Shown here: positions 1 to 5,391 of the stretch, piece by piece
Layout: every line of letters begins with the position of its first letter
How positions within the stretch are numbered: the stretch's first letter is position 1
Assembly (NCBI GenBank): GCA_021819635.1
Contig: JAKAQQ010000072.1
Location: 1 to 5,609, forward strand
Source: Pseudomonadota bacterium
GTDB lineage: Bacteria; Pseudomonadota; Gammaproteobacteria; JAKAQQ01
DNA length: 5,609 nt
Reading direction: 5' to 3'
Position numbers and translations under genes: made by a program
Notes under the pieces: generated by a model
What the model was told of the DNA's origin: nothing
Database searches by the model: none
Seen by the model: only the letters and a program-made list of their open reading frames with translations

Positions 1-118
1 TCCGGTCCCCGTTCGCGTTGTAACGGTACGCCCCGATCACCACCCCATTCTTGGTAACCCCCACAAGACGCCCCGCCCGGTCGTAGCGGTACCGGTAGGA
101 CGACGTCCACCCCAGCAC
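1..118 (-). CDS. YD/RHS-repeat protein fragment, runs off the left edge
   Basis: Read on the minus strand from 118, the frame encodes 39 residues. They contain YRYDRAGRLVGVTKNG followed by YRYNANGDR, which are two consecutive YD (RHS) repeats of the Y-x-Y-D-xx-G-R-L-xx-V pattern. YD repeats build the hollow beta-shell of RHS/polymorphic toxin and wall-associated proteins. The frame continues past base 1, so the 3' part is unseen. Upstream, the frame is closed by a stop at 253-251. The possible starts are ATG at 190 or 169, inside pntB, or GTG at 118, which has GGGAG seven bases before it. No signal peptide, PAAR or N-terminal domain can fit, although full RHS proteins normally carry long N-terminal regions before such repeats. 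It may be a displaced C-terminal cassette, a decayed fragment, or a short translated gene. The repeat assignment is clear; whether it is an intact gene is not. Confidence 0.6.
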   Translation of the reverse strand, partial: MLGWTSSYRYRYDRAGRLVGVTKNGVVIGAYRYNANGDR

Positions 119-119
119 C

Positions 120-1514
120 TCAGAGCTCCCGGAGCGCCCCGAGGATACGTCCGAGGACGTCGGCCGCATCGCCGTAGACAAGACGGACATTCTCGGCCGT
201 GAAGAGCGGGTTCTCGACCCCCGAGAAACCCCGTCCCCGCCCGCGTTTGATCACAAGAACACGCGGCGCGCGTGTCACTTCGAGGACGGGCATGCCGTAG
301 AGCGGGCTCGCGGGGTTGTTCCGGGCGTCAGGATTGACCACGTCGTTGGCCCCCACGACAAGAACCGCCCCCGCCACGGCAAGCGCGGCGTTCGCCTCCT
401 CAAGATCAAGGAGGCGGTCGTACGGCACACCGGCCTCGGCCAGAAGCACGTTCATGTGCCCCGGCATGCGTCCGGCGACGGGGTGAATGGCAAAGAGGAC
501 GCGCACGCCCCGCTTCTCGAGAAGCCGGGCCAGGTCCTGGAGCTTGTGCTGCGCCTGGGCGACGGCCATCCCGTAGCCGGGGACGATCACGACTTCACGG
601 GCGTAGGCCAGAACGATGGCGGCGTCCGCGGGATCGGTCGCGAGGGGCTCGCGCTCCGCGGGCCCGGACGCTGCGGCCGGCGGGCCGAAGCCCCGGAAGA
701 GTACCGCGGCGAGGGAGCGGTTCATCGCCCGCGCCATGAGTTGGGTGAGCATCGTCCCCGACGCCCCGACGACGACCCCGGCCACCACCATCGCCGGGCT
801 GTGGAGAAGCACACCATCGAACCCCACGGCGAGGCCCGTAAGCCCGTTGTAGAAAGCGATGACGACCGGCATGTCCGCCCCGCCGATCGGCACGGTGAGC
901 GCGACCCCGGCGAGAAAACCCACCGCCAGGGCGAACCCGCCGGCCGCGGCCCGCAGTTCCGGCGCACGGGCGAGGAGCGCCAGGGCGAAGAGCGCAAAGG
1001 AGACGGCAATCAGGAGGGCCGTGAGGGTGCGGTGGGCGGGAAGACGGCCCGCCGGGAGGCGCCAGTCCTGGAGCTTGGCCACGGCGACGAGGCTCCCCCC
1101 GAAGGAGGCGCTCCCGACCGGGGCGGCGAAGACGGCCAACGCGAGGGCGAGAGGGGCCGGGCTCCCCCCGGCGAGCACCCGACCGAAGACGAGGAGGGCG
1201 GCCGCGGCCCCACCCAGTCCGTTGAAGAGCGCGACCATCTGGGGCATCGCCGTCATCGGCACACGGCGGCTGAGCGCGGCCGAAAGTCCGCCGCCGAGAA
1301 GGAGGGCCGCAAAGGCGAGGAAGACGAGGCGCAGACTCCCCCGTCCGAGCGCGTCGAGAAGGAGGTTGGCAAGGAGGGCCAGCAGCATCCCGACCCCGGC
1401 GGCCAGAATGCCTCGGCGGGCCGTGCGCGGGTGGCTCATGGCCTTGAGGCCGACCAAAAGAAGGAGGGCGGCGAGAAAGTCCGCGCCGGCGAGAAGAGCG
1501 TCGCCGACGCTCAC
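120..1514 (-). CDS. pntB: NAD(P) transhydrogenase subunit beta (PntB)
   Basis: Encodes 464 residues, close to the 462 of E. coli PntB. It carries most of the proton-channel domain II and all of the NADP(H)-binding domain III of the inner-membrane enzyme that drives NADH + NADP+ to NAD+ + NADPH with proton motive force. Residues 1-275 are a series of hydrophobic helices and include MPQMVALFNGLGG (90-102), IGGADMPVV (210-218, Asp214 and Asn223 in the channel region) and ASGTMLTQLMARAMNRS (251-267). Domain III shows VPGYGMAVAQAQ (311-322), HPVAGRMPGHMN (344-355), GANDVVNP (388-395) and KRGRGRGFSGVENPLF (423-438). Lys423/Arg424 match the pair that holds the NADP 2'-phosphate in E. coli. The GTG start at 1514 was chosen because it overlaps the pntAB stop as GTGA, has AGGAA eight bases upstream, and gives family length. 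The frame stays open far upstream, but only as an artefact of GC-rich sequence. Confidence 0.96.
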   Translation of the reverse strand: MSVGDALLAGADFLAALLLLVGLKAMSHPRTARRGILAAGVGMLLALLANLLLDALGRGSLRLVFLAFAALLLGGGLSAALSRRVPMTAMPQMVALFNGLGGAAAALLVFGRVLAGGSPAPLALALAVFAAPVGSASFGGSLVAVAKLQDWRLPAGRLPAHRTLTALLIAVSFALFALALLARAPELRAAAGGFALAVGFLAGVALTVPIGGADMPVVIAFYNGLTGLAVGFDGVLLHSPAMVVAGVVVGASGTMLTQLMARAMNRSLAAVLFRGFGPPAAASGPAEREPLATDPADAAIVLAYAREVVIVPGYGMAVAQAQHKLQDLARLLEKRGVRVLFAIHPVAGRMPGHMNVLLAEAGVPYDRLLDLEEANAALAVAGAVLVVGANDVVNPDARNNPASPLYGMPVLEVTRAPRVLVIKRGRGRGFSGVENPLFTAENVRLVYGDAADVLGRILGALREL

Positions 1515-1804
1515 CGCGGCGGTTCCTCGCGGCTCGCACGGAACATGCGCAGCATCCGCTCGGTCGTCACGAACCCGCCCACCACGTTCGCCGAGGCGGC
1601 CACGAGGGCGCCCCAAGCGACGGCGACGGCGAGCGTGCCGTGGGCGGTGAAGAGCGCCGCAAGTGCCCCCACCACCACGATGCCGTGAATGAAGTTCGTC
1701 GCGGACATGAGCGGGGTGTGGAGAAGCGCCGGCACGCGCGCGATGAGCTCGTAGCCGGCCAGAACGGCAAGAAGGCCGAGATAAAGAACGACGAGGTCGG
1801 TCAC
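1511..1804 (-). CDS. pntAB: NAD(P) transhydrogenase subunit alpha, membrane part (PntAB)
   Basis: A 97-residue membrane protein that supplies the alpha-side helices of proton-channel domain II in transhydrogenases whose alpha chain is split in two. It has about three hydrophobic segments: residues 4-19, 38-54 and 57-77. Between the first two lies the family signature HTPLMSATNFIHGIVVVG (29-46), and VVGGFVTTERMLRMF (74-88) closes the protein. His40 matches the membrane histidine implicated in proton transfer in three-subunit enzymes such as that of Thermus. This fits PntB here having Asn98 where E. coli PntB has His91. The start is GTG at 1804, with GGAGGGG eight bases upstream. It overlaps the pntAA stop by four bases, and its own stop overlaps the pntB GTG in the same way, so the three subunits are probably translationally coupled. 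Confidence 0.95.
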   Translation of the reverse strand: MTDLVVLYLGLLAVLAGYELIARVPALLHTPLMSATNFIHGIVVVGALAALFTAHGTLAVAVAWGALVAASANVVGGFVTTERMLRMFRASREEPPR

Positions 1805-2925
1805 GGGTGGGGCCCCTCCGCGGGGGCGACGAAGGCGGGGTGGACGACGGCCCCGTCGTGGGTGAGGACGGTGGCCCGGAGAAGAGGATCGTCGTCCGGC
1901 CGCCGGACCGTGCCGTCCCGCACGAGAAGGGCAAGAAAGGCGAGGAAGTTGCGGCCCAGCATGGCGCTTGCGTGACGGGCGAGCCCCGCGGCGGGACGAC
2001 GGGGCGCGAGGACGCGGACCGCCCCACGCACGACGATTTCGTCCGGGCGGGAGAGCCTGCAGTTCCCCCCCCCATCGACGGCAAGATCGACCACCAGCGC
2101 CCCGGCGGGAAGCGCGTCCAGATGCCGCCCCTCGAGGAGCACCGGAGCGCGGCGTCCCGCAAGCAGCGCGGTCGTGATCACAATGTCCATCTGCGGGAGC
2201 CGCTCAAGGAGTGCTTCGTCCTGACGGCGAACTTCCTCCTCACTGAGCGGCCGGGCGTAACCCTCGGGGGTCGCCGCATCGATCCCGAGGTCGAGAAAAC
2301 GGGCCCCGAGGGATTCGACCTGCTCGCGCGCCGCCCGGCGGACGTCGTAACCCCAAGCCTCCGCGCCCAAACGACGGACGGTGGCGAGAGCACTCAGGCC
2401 CGCCACCCCCGCCCCGAGGACAAGCACCCGGGCCGGCTTCAACGTCCCGAAGGCGGTTGTCATCATCGGGAAAAACGCCCGGTGGACGGAGGCCGCCAGA
2501 ACCGCGCCGTGGTAACCGGCGCAGGTCGCCTGCGAGGAGAGGACGTCCATCGCCTGCGCCCGGGAGACGCGCGGCAGGAACTCGAGGGCGTAGGCGTCCA
2601 CACCGGCGGCGGCGAGCGCCGCGAGCCGTCCACGGTCCGTCCCCTCGAGAAGGAGACCCACGAGGACCGCCCCACGTTTCCACGCTCCTCCCTCGGGCAC
2701 GCCCTCGAGGGTCAGGACGACGTCCGCGCGGGCGCGATCTCCGGGGCCGACAAGTTCGGCACCCGCGGACGCGTAGGCCGCGTCGTTGTAGAACGATCCT
2801 TCGCCCGCGCCCCGTTCGACCGCAACCGCAAGCCCAAGATCGGCGAGGCGGGCGAGATGCTCGGGGGCGAGCGGCACGCGCCGTTCGCCGGGGCATCGTC
2901 CGGCCGGGACATGCAGACGGATCAT
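1801..2925 (-). CDS. pntAA: NAD(P) transhydrogenase subunit alpha, NAD(H)-binding part (PntAA)
   Basis: A 374-residue soluble domain I that binds NAD(H) on the cytoplasmic face of the transhydrogenase, similar in length to the separate PntAA of Rhodospirillum rubrum. The N-terminal alanine-dehydrogenase/PNT-like half (about 1-145) includes ERRVPLAPEHLARL and the mobile RQD loop LPRVSRAQAMDVLSS. In that loop Arg119, Gln124, Asp127 and Ser130 are all retained. The Rossmann half starts with VLVLGAGVAGL (GxGxxG at 171-176) and has Asp194 after the second strand for the adenosine ribose. TTALLAGR (251-258), DGGGNC (284-289) and THDGAVVHPA near the C-terminus follow family pattern. The chosen ATG has AAGG seven bases upstream; a GTG codon directly before it (2928) is an alternative start. 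The stop overlaps the pntAB GTG. A run of nine G encodes Gly285-287, but the frame is intact. Confidence 0.96.
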   Translation of the reverse strand: MIRLHVPAGRCPGERRVPLAPEHLARLADLGLAVAVERGAGEGSFYNDAAYASAGAELVGPGDRARADVVLTLEGVPEGGAWKRGAVLVGLLLEGTDRGRLAALAAAGVDAYALEFLPRVSRAQAMDVLSSQATCAGYHGAVLAASVHRAFFPMMTTAFGTLKPARVLVLGAGVAGLSALATVRRLGAEAWGYDVRRAAREQVESLGARFLDLGIDAATPEGYARPLSEEEVRRQDEALLERLPQMDIVITTALLAGRRAPVLLEGRHLDALPAGALVVDLAVDGGGNCRLSRPDEIVVRGAVRVLAPRRPAAGLARHASAMLGRNFLAFLALLVRDGTVRRPDDDPLLRATVLTHDGAVVHPAFVAPAEGPHP

Positions 2926-2972
2926 CACGCGACCTTGGGGTTCTCCCGGGACCGCCGGGTGGCCTTTCCGCG

Positions 2973-3002
2973 ATTATAGGACCCGGCCCCATCCCGTGGG
3001 AA
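2973..3002 (-). promoter_or_regulatory. Sigma-70-type promoter for the pnt operon
   Basis: On the minus strand a perfect TATAAT lies at 2978-2973. TTCCCA (4 of 6 to TTGACA) lies at 3002-2997, 18 bases upstream. The predicted transcription start, near 2966, leaves about 40 bases of leader. That leader contains a small CCCGG/CCGGG inverted repeat (2945-2959) and the AAGG ribosome site before the pntAA ATG. The AT-rich hexamer stands out in GC-rich surroundings. Inferred from motif match and position only. Confidence 0.65.
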
Positions 3003-3010
3003 CGTGGCCT

Positions 3011-3019
3011 TGCTATGCT
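3011..3019 (+). promoter_or_regulatory. Candidate extended -10 element for the HNH gene
   Basis: TGCTATGCT matches an extended -10 (TGnTATnnT). Its spacing would put the transcript start at or within a base or two of the ATG at 3026, which implies a leaderless mRNA. No convincing -35 is visible 16-18 bases upstream, and there is no good ribosome site before the ATG. The element lies only eight bases from the -35 of the divergent pnt promoter. Confidence 0.4.
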
Positions 3020-3025
3020 ACGGGC

Positions 3026-3625
3026 ATGAACGGACATCGCCAGATCCTGCGCACCGACCCAAGCGGGCAACCGATCGGCTGGGTGGAATACCCCGAGGCC
3101 GCGCGCCTTCTCGTCCTGGGCGAGGTCTGCTACGCGAGCGGCTCCATTCTCTACCGCCTCCGGGGGGGCATCAACGCCCGGAGCGGGCGCCAGAGCCGAC
3201 TCGACGTTCACGCCATCCTCGCCACCCGGATCGACGACACGCACCGCTCGTGGCTCTACCGTTCCTACGTCCCCCCGCTCAGCAACGCCGCCCTCTTCCG
3301 TCGCGACGCCCGGATCTGTCTCTACTGCGGGAGACGCTTCCCCCAGACGCTGCTCTCCCGAGACCACGTGCGCCCGCTCTCCCGCGGGGGAGAGGACAGC
3401 TGGACGAATTCGGTGACCGCCTGCAAGCGCTGCAACAACCGCAAGGCGGGACGGACCCCCGAGGAGGCCGGGATGGCTCTCTTGGCCGTCCCCTTCGCGC
3501 CCACCCACGCAGAGTACATCTATCTCAAGGGCAAGAGGATCGTGGCGGATCAGATGGACTTCCTGCGCGCGCGCTTCCCCCGCGAAAGCCCGCTTCACGC
3601 CCGGCTTGCCGGCGGCCACGCCTAG
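3026..3625 (+). CDS. Solitary HNH-endonuclease-domain protein
   Basis: A 199-residue soluble protein with a ββα-metal HNH nuclease core at about residues 91-142. A zinc-knuckle pair CLYC (98-101) and CKRC (133-136) brackets RDHVRPLSRGGEDSWTNSV (112-130). His114 is the likely general base, Asn128 the central residue, and Asn137 replaces the last His, as is common in this family. The N-terminal half (1-90) and the tail AEYIYLKGKRIVADQMDFL (162-180) resemble the stand-alone HNH proteins found in many proteobacteria and cyanobacteria, whose role is unsettled. ATG 3026 is preferred over an in-frame GTG at 2996, because relatives start near MNxxRxIL and the GTG lies in the divergent promoter region. 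There is no methyltransferase, intron or phage gene beside it, so a restriction or homing role is not supported. A DNA-cleaving activity is inferred from the domain alone. Confidence 0.88.
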   Translation: MNGHRQILRTDPSGQPIGWVEYPEAARLLVLGEVCYASGSILYRLRGGINARSGRQSRLDVHAILATRIDDTHRSWLYRSYVPPLSNAALFRRDARICLYCGRRFPQTLLSRDHVRPLSRGGEDSWTNSVTACKRCNNRKAGRTPEEAGMALLAVPFAPTHAEYIYLKGKRIVADQMDFLRARFPRESPLHARLAGGHA

Positions 3626-3643
3626 GACCCGAGGGCTTTCGGC

Positions 3644-3649
3644 TACAAT
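3644..3649 (+). promoter_or_regulatory. -10 element (TACAAT) upstream of the barrel-protein gene
   Basis: TACAAT differs from TATAAT at one position and lies 30 bases before the GTG at 3680. A well-placed AGGGAGGAT ribosome site (3664-3672) lies between them. The matching -35 position overlaps the HNH stop codon and is poor. This promoter probably drives the barrel gene and queD independently of the HNH gene. Confidence 0.5.
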
Positions 3650-3679
3650 CGCATCAAACACCGAGGGAGGATCCCCCCC

Positions 3680-4348
3680 GTGCCGAACCGCCGCACCGCC
3701 TCGGTCACCGCCGCTCTCGCCGCCGCCTTTCTTTTTTTGGTTCCGGTCGCGGCCGCGCACGGGCTGGCCGCGGCCATCAGCTACGAGAACGTCCATTTCC
3801 CCCTCGACGTCGGGGGGGCGTCCTACAGCACGCATCTGAGCGAGATCAATCTCGATCTTCGCGATCACCTCGGCCGCTACGTCCTCGTGGGTTTCCACGG
3901 AGGCTACATCGGGGTCACCCAAGACGCCAACCCGGCGCTCTCGGGCCTCAACGTGAGCGGGTACGACCTCGGCGTCACCGCCACGGGGGTTGTGCCCCTC
4001 ACGTCCTACTTCGGCGTGACCCTGAGCGCCGGGGACACCTACCACGACGCCTCGGCCAGCGTGCCGGGCGGCCACGACCGCCTCCACTGGTACGACGCCG
4101 GCGGGCGACTCGGTCTCTGGCTGGCCTACGGACACCTGCGGCTTTCGGGAGGCGGCTATGTCCGTCACTTCGGGGGCGGCGAACACCTCGCCCCTCCGCG
4201 CTCCACCGCCTTCACGGTCGCCGGGCAGACCCTTGACGGGCCCTACGGCGCGATCTCCTACGTCACGAACGAGGGCGGCCGCATCGCCCTCTTCGTCGAG
4301 GGTGGGCGCTGGCACGGGATCACGCTCTCCTTCCGCTACGGTTTTTGA
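3680..4348 (+). CDS. Predicted outer-membrane beta-barrel protein, unrecognised family
   Basis: Encodes 222 residues that I cannot assign to a named family. Residues 1-26 look like a Sec signal peptide: Arg4-Arg5, a hydrophobic core at 9-23, and AAA before His27; cleavage after Ala32 is also possible. The mature part of about 190-196 residues has alternating hydrophobic/polar stretches bounded by aromatic residues and glycine. Examples are YVLVGFHGGYIGVT (67-80), GYDLGVTATGVVPL (94-107), RLGLWLAYGHLRLSGGGYV (143-161) and HGITLSFRYGF (212-222). The terminal Phe preceded by alternating aromatics is the usual C-terminal signature recognised by the Bam machinery. The size suggests an 8- to 10-strand barrel. 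There are no cysteines in the mature part and no OmpA-like C-terminal domain. The GTG start is fixed by GGAGGA eight bases upstream. queD follows by 14 bases. Localisation is inferred; function is unknown. Confidence 0.75.
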   Translation: MPNRRTASVTAALAAAFLFLVPVAAAHGLAAAISYENVHFPLDVGGASYSTHLSEINLDLRDHLGRYVLVGFHGGYIGVTQDANPALSGLNVSGYDLGVTATGVVPLTSYFGVTLSAGDTYHDASASVPGGHDRLHWYDAGGRLGLWLAYGHLRLSGGGYVRHFGGGEHLAPPRSTAFTVAGQTLDGPYGAISYVTNEGGRIALFVEGGRWHGITLSFRYGF

Positions 4349-4362
4349 GCCCCGGCCGGGCT

Positions 4363-4737
4363 GTGGCCGAGACCTGCCTCATCCACAAGACGTTCCGGCT
4401 CGAGTGCGCGCACCGGCTTCCGCACGTCCCCCCGGAACACAAATGCGCGCGCCTTCACGGGCACTCCTACCGCATCGAGCTCCGTCTGCGCGGCCCGCTG
4501 CGCGAACCCGAAGGCTGGGTGCGCGATTTTGCGGACGTGACGGCGGCCTTCCACCCCGTCCGCGAACAGCTCGATCACCGATGCCTGAACGACGTGCCGG
4601 GACTCGAGAACCCCACCTCCGAGATCCTCGCGGTCTGGATGTACCGCGCGCTCAAGCCGGCGCTGCCCGAACTTGTGGCCGTCGCGGTGGGCGAGACCCC
4701 GACCTCGGGGGCGGTCTACGCGCCCGAGGGGGGATAG
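4363..4737 (+). CDS. queD: 6-carboxy-5,6,7,8-tetrahydropterin synthase (QueD)
   Basis: A 124-residue cytoplasmic enzyme of the T-fold PTPS family, close to the 121 of E. coli QueD. It converts 7,8-dihydroneopterin triphosphate to 6-carboxytetrahydropterin, the second step to preQ0 and queuosine. Zinc ligands His17, His32 and His34 are present. The QueD-type spacing CARLHGH (28-34, C-x3-HGH) places catalytic Cys28 and separates it from eukaryotic-type PTPS. LDH (70-72) supplies the Asp/His pair, and Glu111 in VGETPTSG is the pterin anchor. FADV (56-59) and LNDVPGLENPTSEILA (75-90) are family hallmarks. GTG 4363 gives a family-like N-terminus. An in-frame TTG at 4345 overlapping the previous stop (TTGA) would add six residues. 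Neither start has a strong ribosome site, so coupling to the upstream barrel gene is likely. No other queuosine gene is in view. Confidence 0.93.
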   Translation: MAETCLIHKTFRLECAHRLPHVPPEHKCARLHGHSYRIELRLRGPLREPEGWVRDFADVTAAFHPVREQLDHRCLNDVPGLENPTSEILAVWMYRALKPALPELVAVAVGETPTSGAVYAPEGG

Positions 4738-4753
4738 CCCCCGGGGGAGGCGC
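4720..4753 (+). terminator. GC-rich inverted repeats at the queD 3' end, possible weak terminator
   Basis: GGGGG (4729-4733) can pair with CCCCC (4738-4742) across ATAG, which contains part of the queD stop codon. Outer GCGCC (4720-4724) can pair with GGCGC (4749-4753). There is no T tract after the structure, so intrinsic termination is doubtful. It may simply be GC-rich sequence or cause partial readthrough into the next gene. Confidence 0.25.
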
Positions 4754-4786
4754 TGGACAGGGCCCGCCCGTCCGTGGCAGGATACG
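4754..4786 (+). promoter_or_regulatory. Weak candidate promoter for the CHI-like gene
   Basis: TGGACA (4754-4759) matches TTGACA at 5 of 6 positions. The downstream partner is poor: CAGGAT at 18 bases, or GATACG at 21 bases. It lies in the 78-base gap before the GTG at 4816, where a separate promoter would be expected if transcription stops after queD. Low confidence. Confidence 0.25.
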
Positions 4787-4815
4787 GAGCAATCCCGCAC
4801 AACGGAGTCCAGCCC

Positions 4816-5391
4816 GTGCGACGTTTCCTTGCTCTGCCCCTCCTCGCCGCCCTTCTCGCCCCAACGCTTCGGGCGGCCCCCGCCACGGTCACCATCGCTT
4901 CCCGTGCCGTCCCGCGCAGCGTGACGGTCGGGGGTCGCACCCTCTCGCTCAACGGGGCGGGGGTGCGCTACTACGCCATCTTCTTTCGCGTTTACGTGGG
5001 GGCGCTCTACCTCCCCACGCCCACCCGGGACGCCCGGACGGCGCTTGCCGAGCACGGCCCGGACCGGGTCGCGATGTATTTTCTGCGCGGCGTAGGGCAC
5101 GGCAACCTCGTCTCGGCGTGGCGCTCCGGTTTTCGCCGCAACAACCCGCCGGCCATCCGCCGGGCACTCGCCGCCGAGATCCACCGTTTCATCGGCCTCT
5201 GGACCCGTGTCCACAACCGCGATCGGGTGTTCTTCGACTACGTTCCGGGCAAGGGAACCGACGTCCGTCTCGACGGCAAGAGTCTGGGGATTTTCCCGGG
5301 ACGACGCTTCCACACGGCGCTCCTCAGGATCTGGCTCGGACCCCACCCGCCGACCCACAGCCTCAAGCGCCGTCTCCTCAAGCCCCGCTGA
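4816..5391 (+). CDS. Secreted chalcone-isomerase-like (CHI-fold) protein
   Basis: Encodes 191 residues matching the bacterial chalcone-isomerase-like domain family. Seen motifs in order are LNGAGVRYYAIFFRVYVGAL (45-64), RVAMYFLR (84-91), the WxxGF region (102-106), VFFDYVPGKGTDVRLDGKSL (138-157) with IFPG (159-162), and ALLRIWLGPHPP (168-179). Residues 1-20 form a signal peptide (Arg2-Arg3, core at 4-16), so the protein is probably periplasmic. Relatives are annotated by fold only. Plant members of the fold isomerise chalcones or bind fatty acids, and neither activity can be assumed here. GTG 4816 is chosen because CGGAG lies eight bases upstream and the signal peptide then begins at residue 1; an upstream in-frame GTG (4774) would add an unlikely polar extension. 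The C-terminus is rich in Arg and Lys (KRRLLKPR). The last 14 bases overlap the convergent cysQ gene. Confidence 0.85.
   Translation: MRRFLALPLLAALLAPTLRAAPATVTIASRAVPRSVTVGGRTLSLNGAGVRYYAIFFRVYVGALYLPTPTRDARTALAEHGPDRVAMYFLRGVGHGNLVSAWRSGFRRNNPPAIRRALAAEIHRFIGLWTRVHNRDRVFFDYVPGKGTDVRLDGKSLGIFPGRRFHTALLRIWLGPHPPTHSLKRRLLKPR

Noticed and set aside
456..1688. Long plus-strand open frame (410 codons) antisense to pntB and pntAB
   Set aside because: Its translation is a low-complexity Gly/Arg/Glu/His mix with no motif. It is a by-product of GC-rich codons in the real genes, which have full family signatures.
1515..2162. N-terminal extension of PntB upstream of GTG 1514
   Set aside because: The open frame continues to 2162 but overlaps pntAB and pntAA and encodes Arg/Pro/Ser-rich sequence unlike any PntB. 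The GTGA overlap and family length fix the start at 1514.
1807..2979. Long plus-strand open frame (390 codons) antisense to pntAA
   Set aside because: Same composition-driven effect. It covers the pnt promoter and carries no recognisable domain.
3004..4236. Plus-strand open frame (410 codons) in another frame over the HNH and barrel genes
   Set aside because: An Arg/Pro-rich shadow translation; both real genes in this region have clear starts and sequence features.
2240..4315. Very long minus-strand open frame (691 codons) across the HNH and barrel genes and part of pntAA
   Set aside because: It is exceptionally long, but the sequence is charged, low-complexity and motif-free. It crosses several well-supported genes and regulatory sites and has no ribosome site that stands out.
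3026..4737. HNH nuclease plus QueD as a 7-deazaguanine DNA modification/restriction island
   Set aside because: No DpdA-like transglycosylase, helicase or other Dpd component is visible. The two genes are separated by a barrel gene with its own promoter, and QueD alone is explained by queuosine synthesis.
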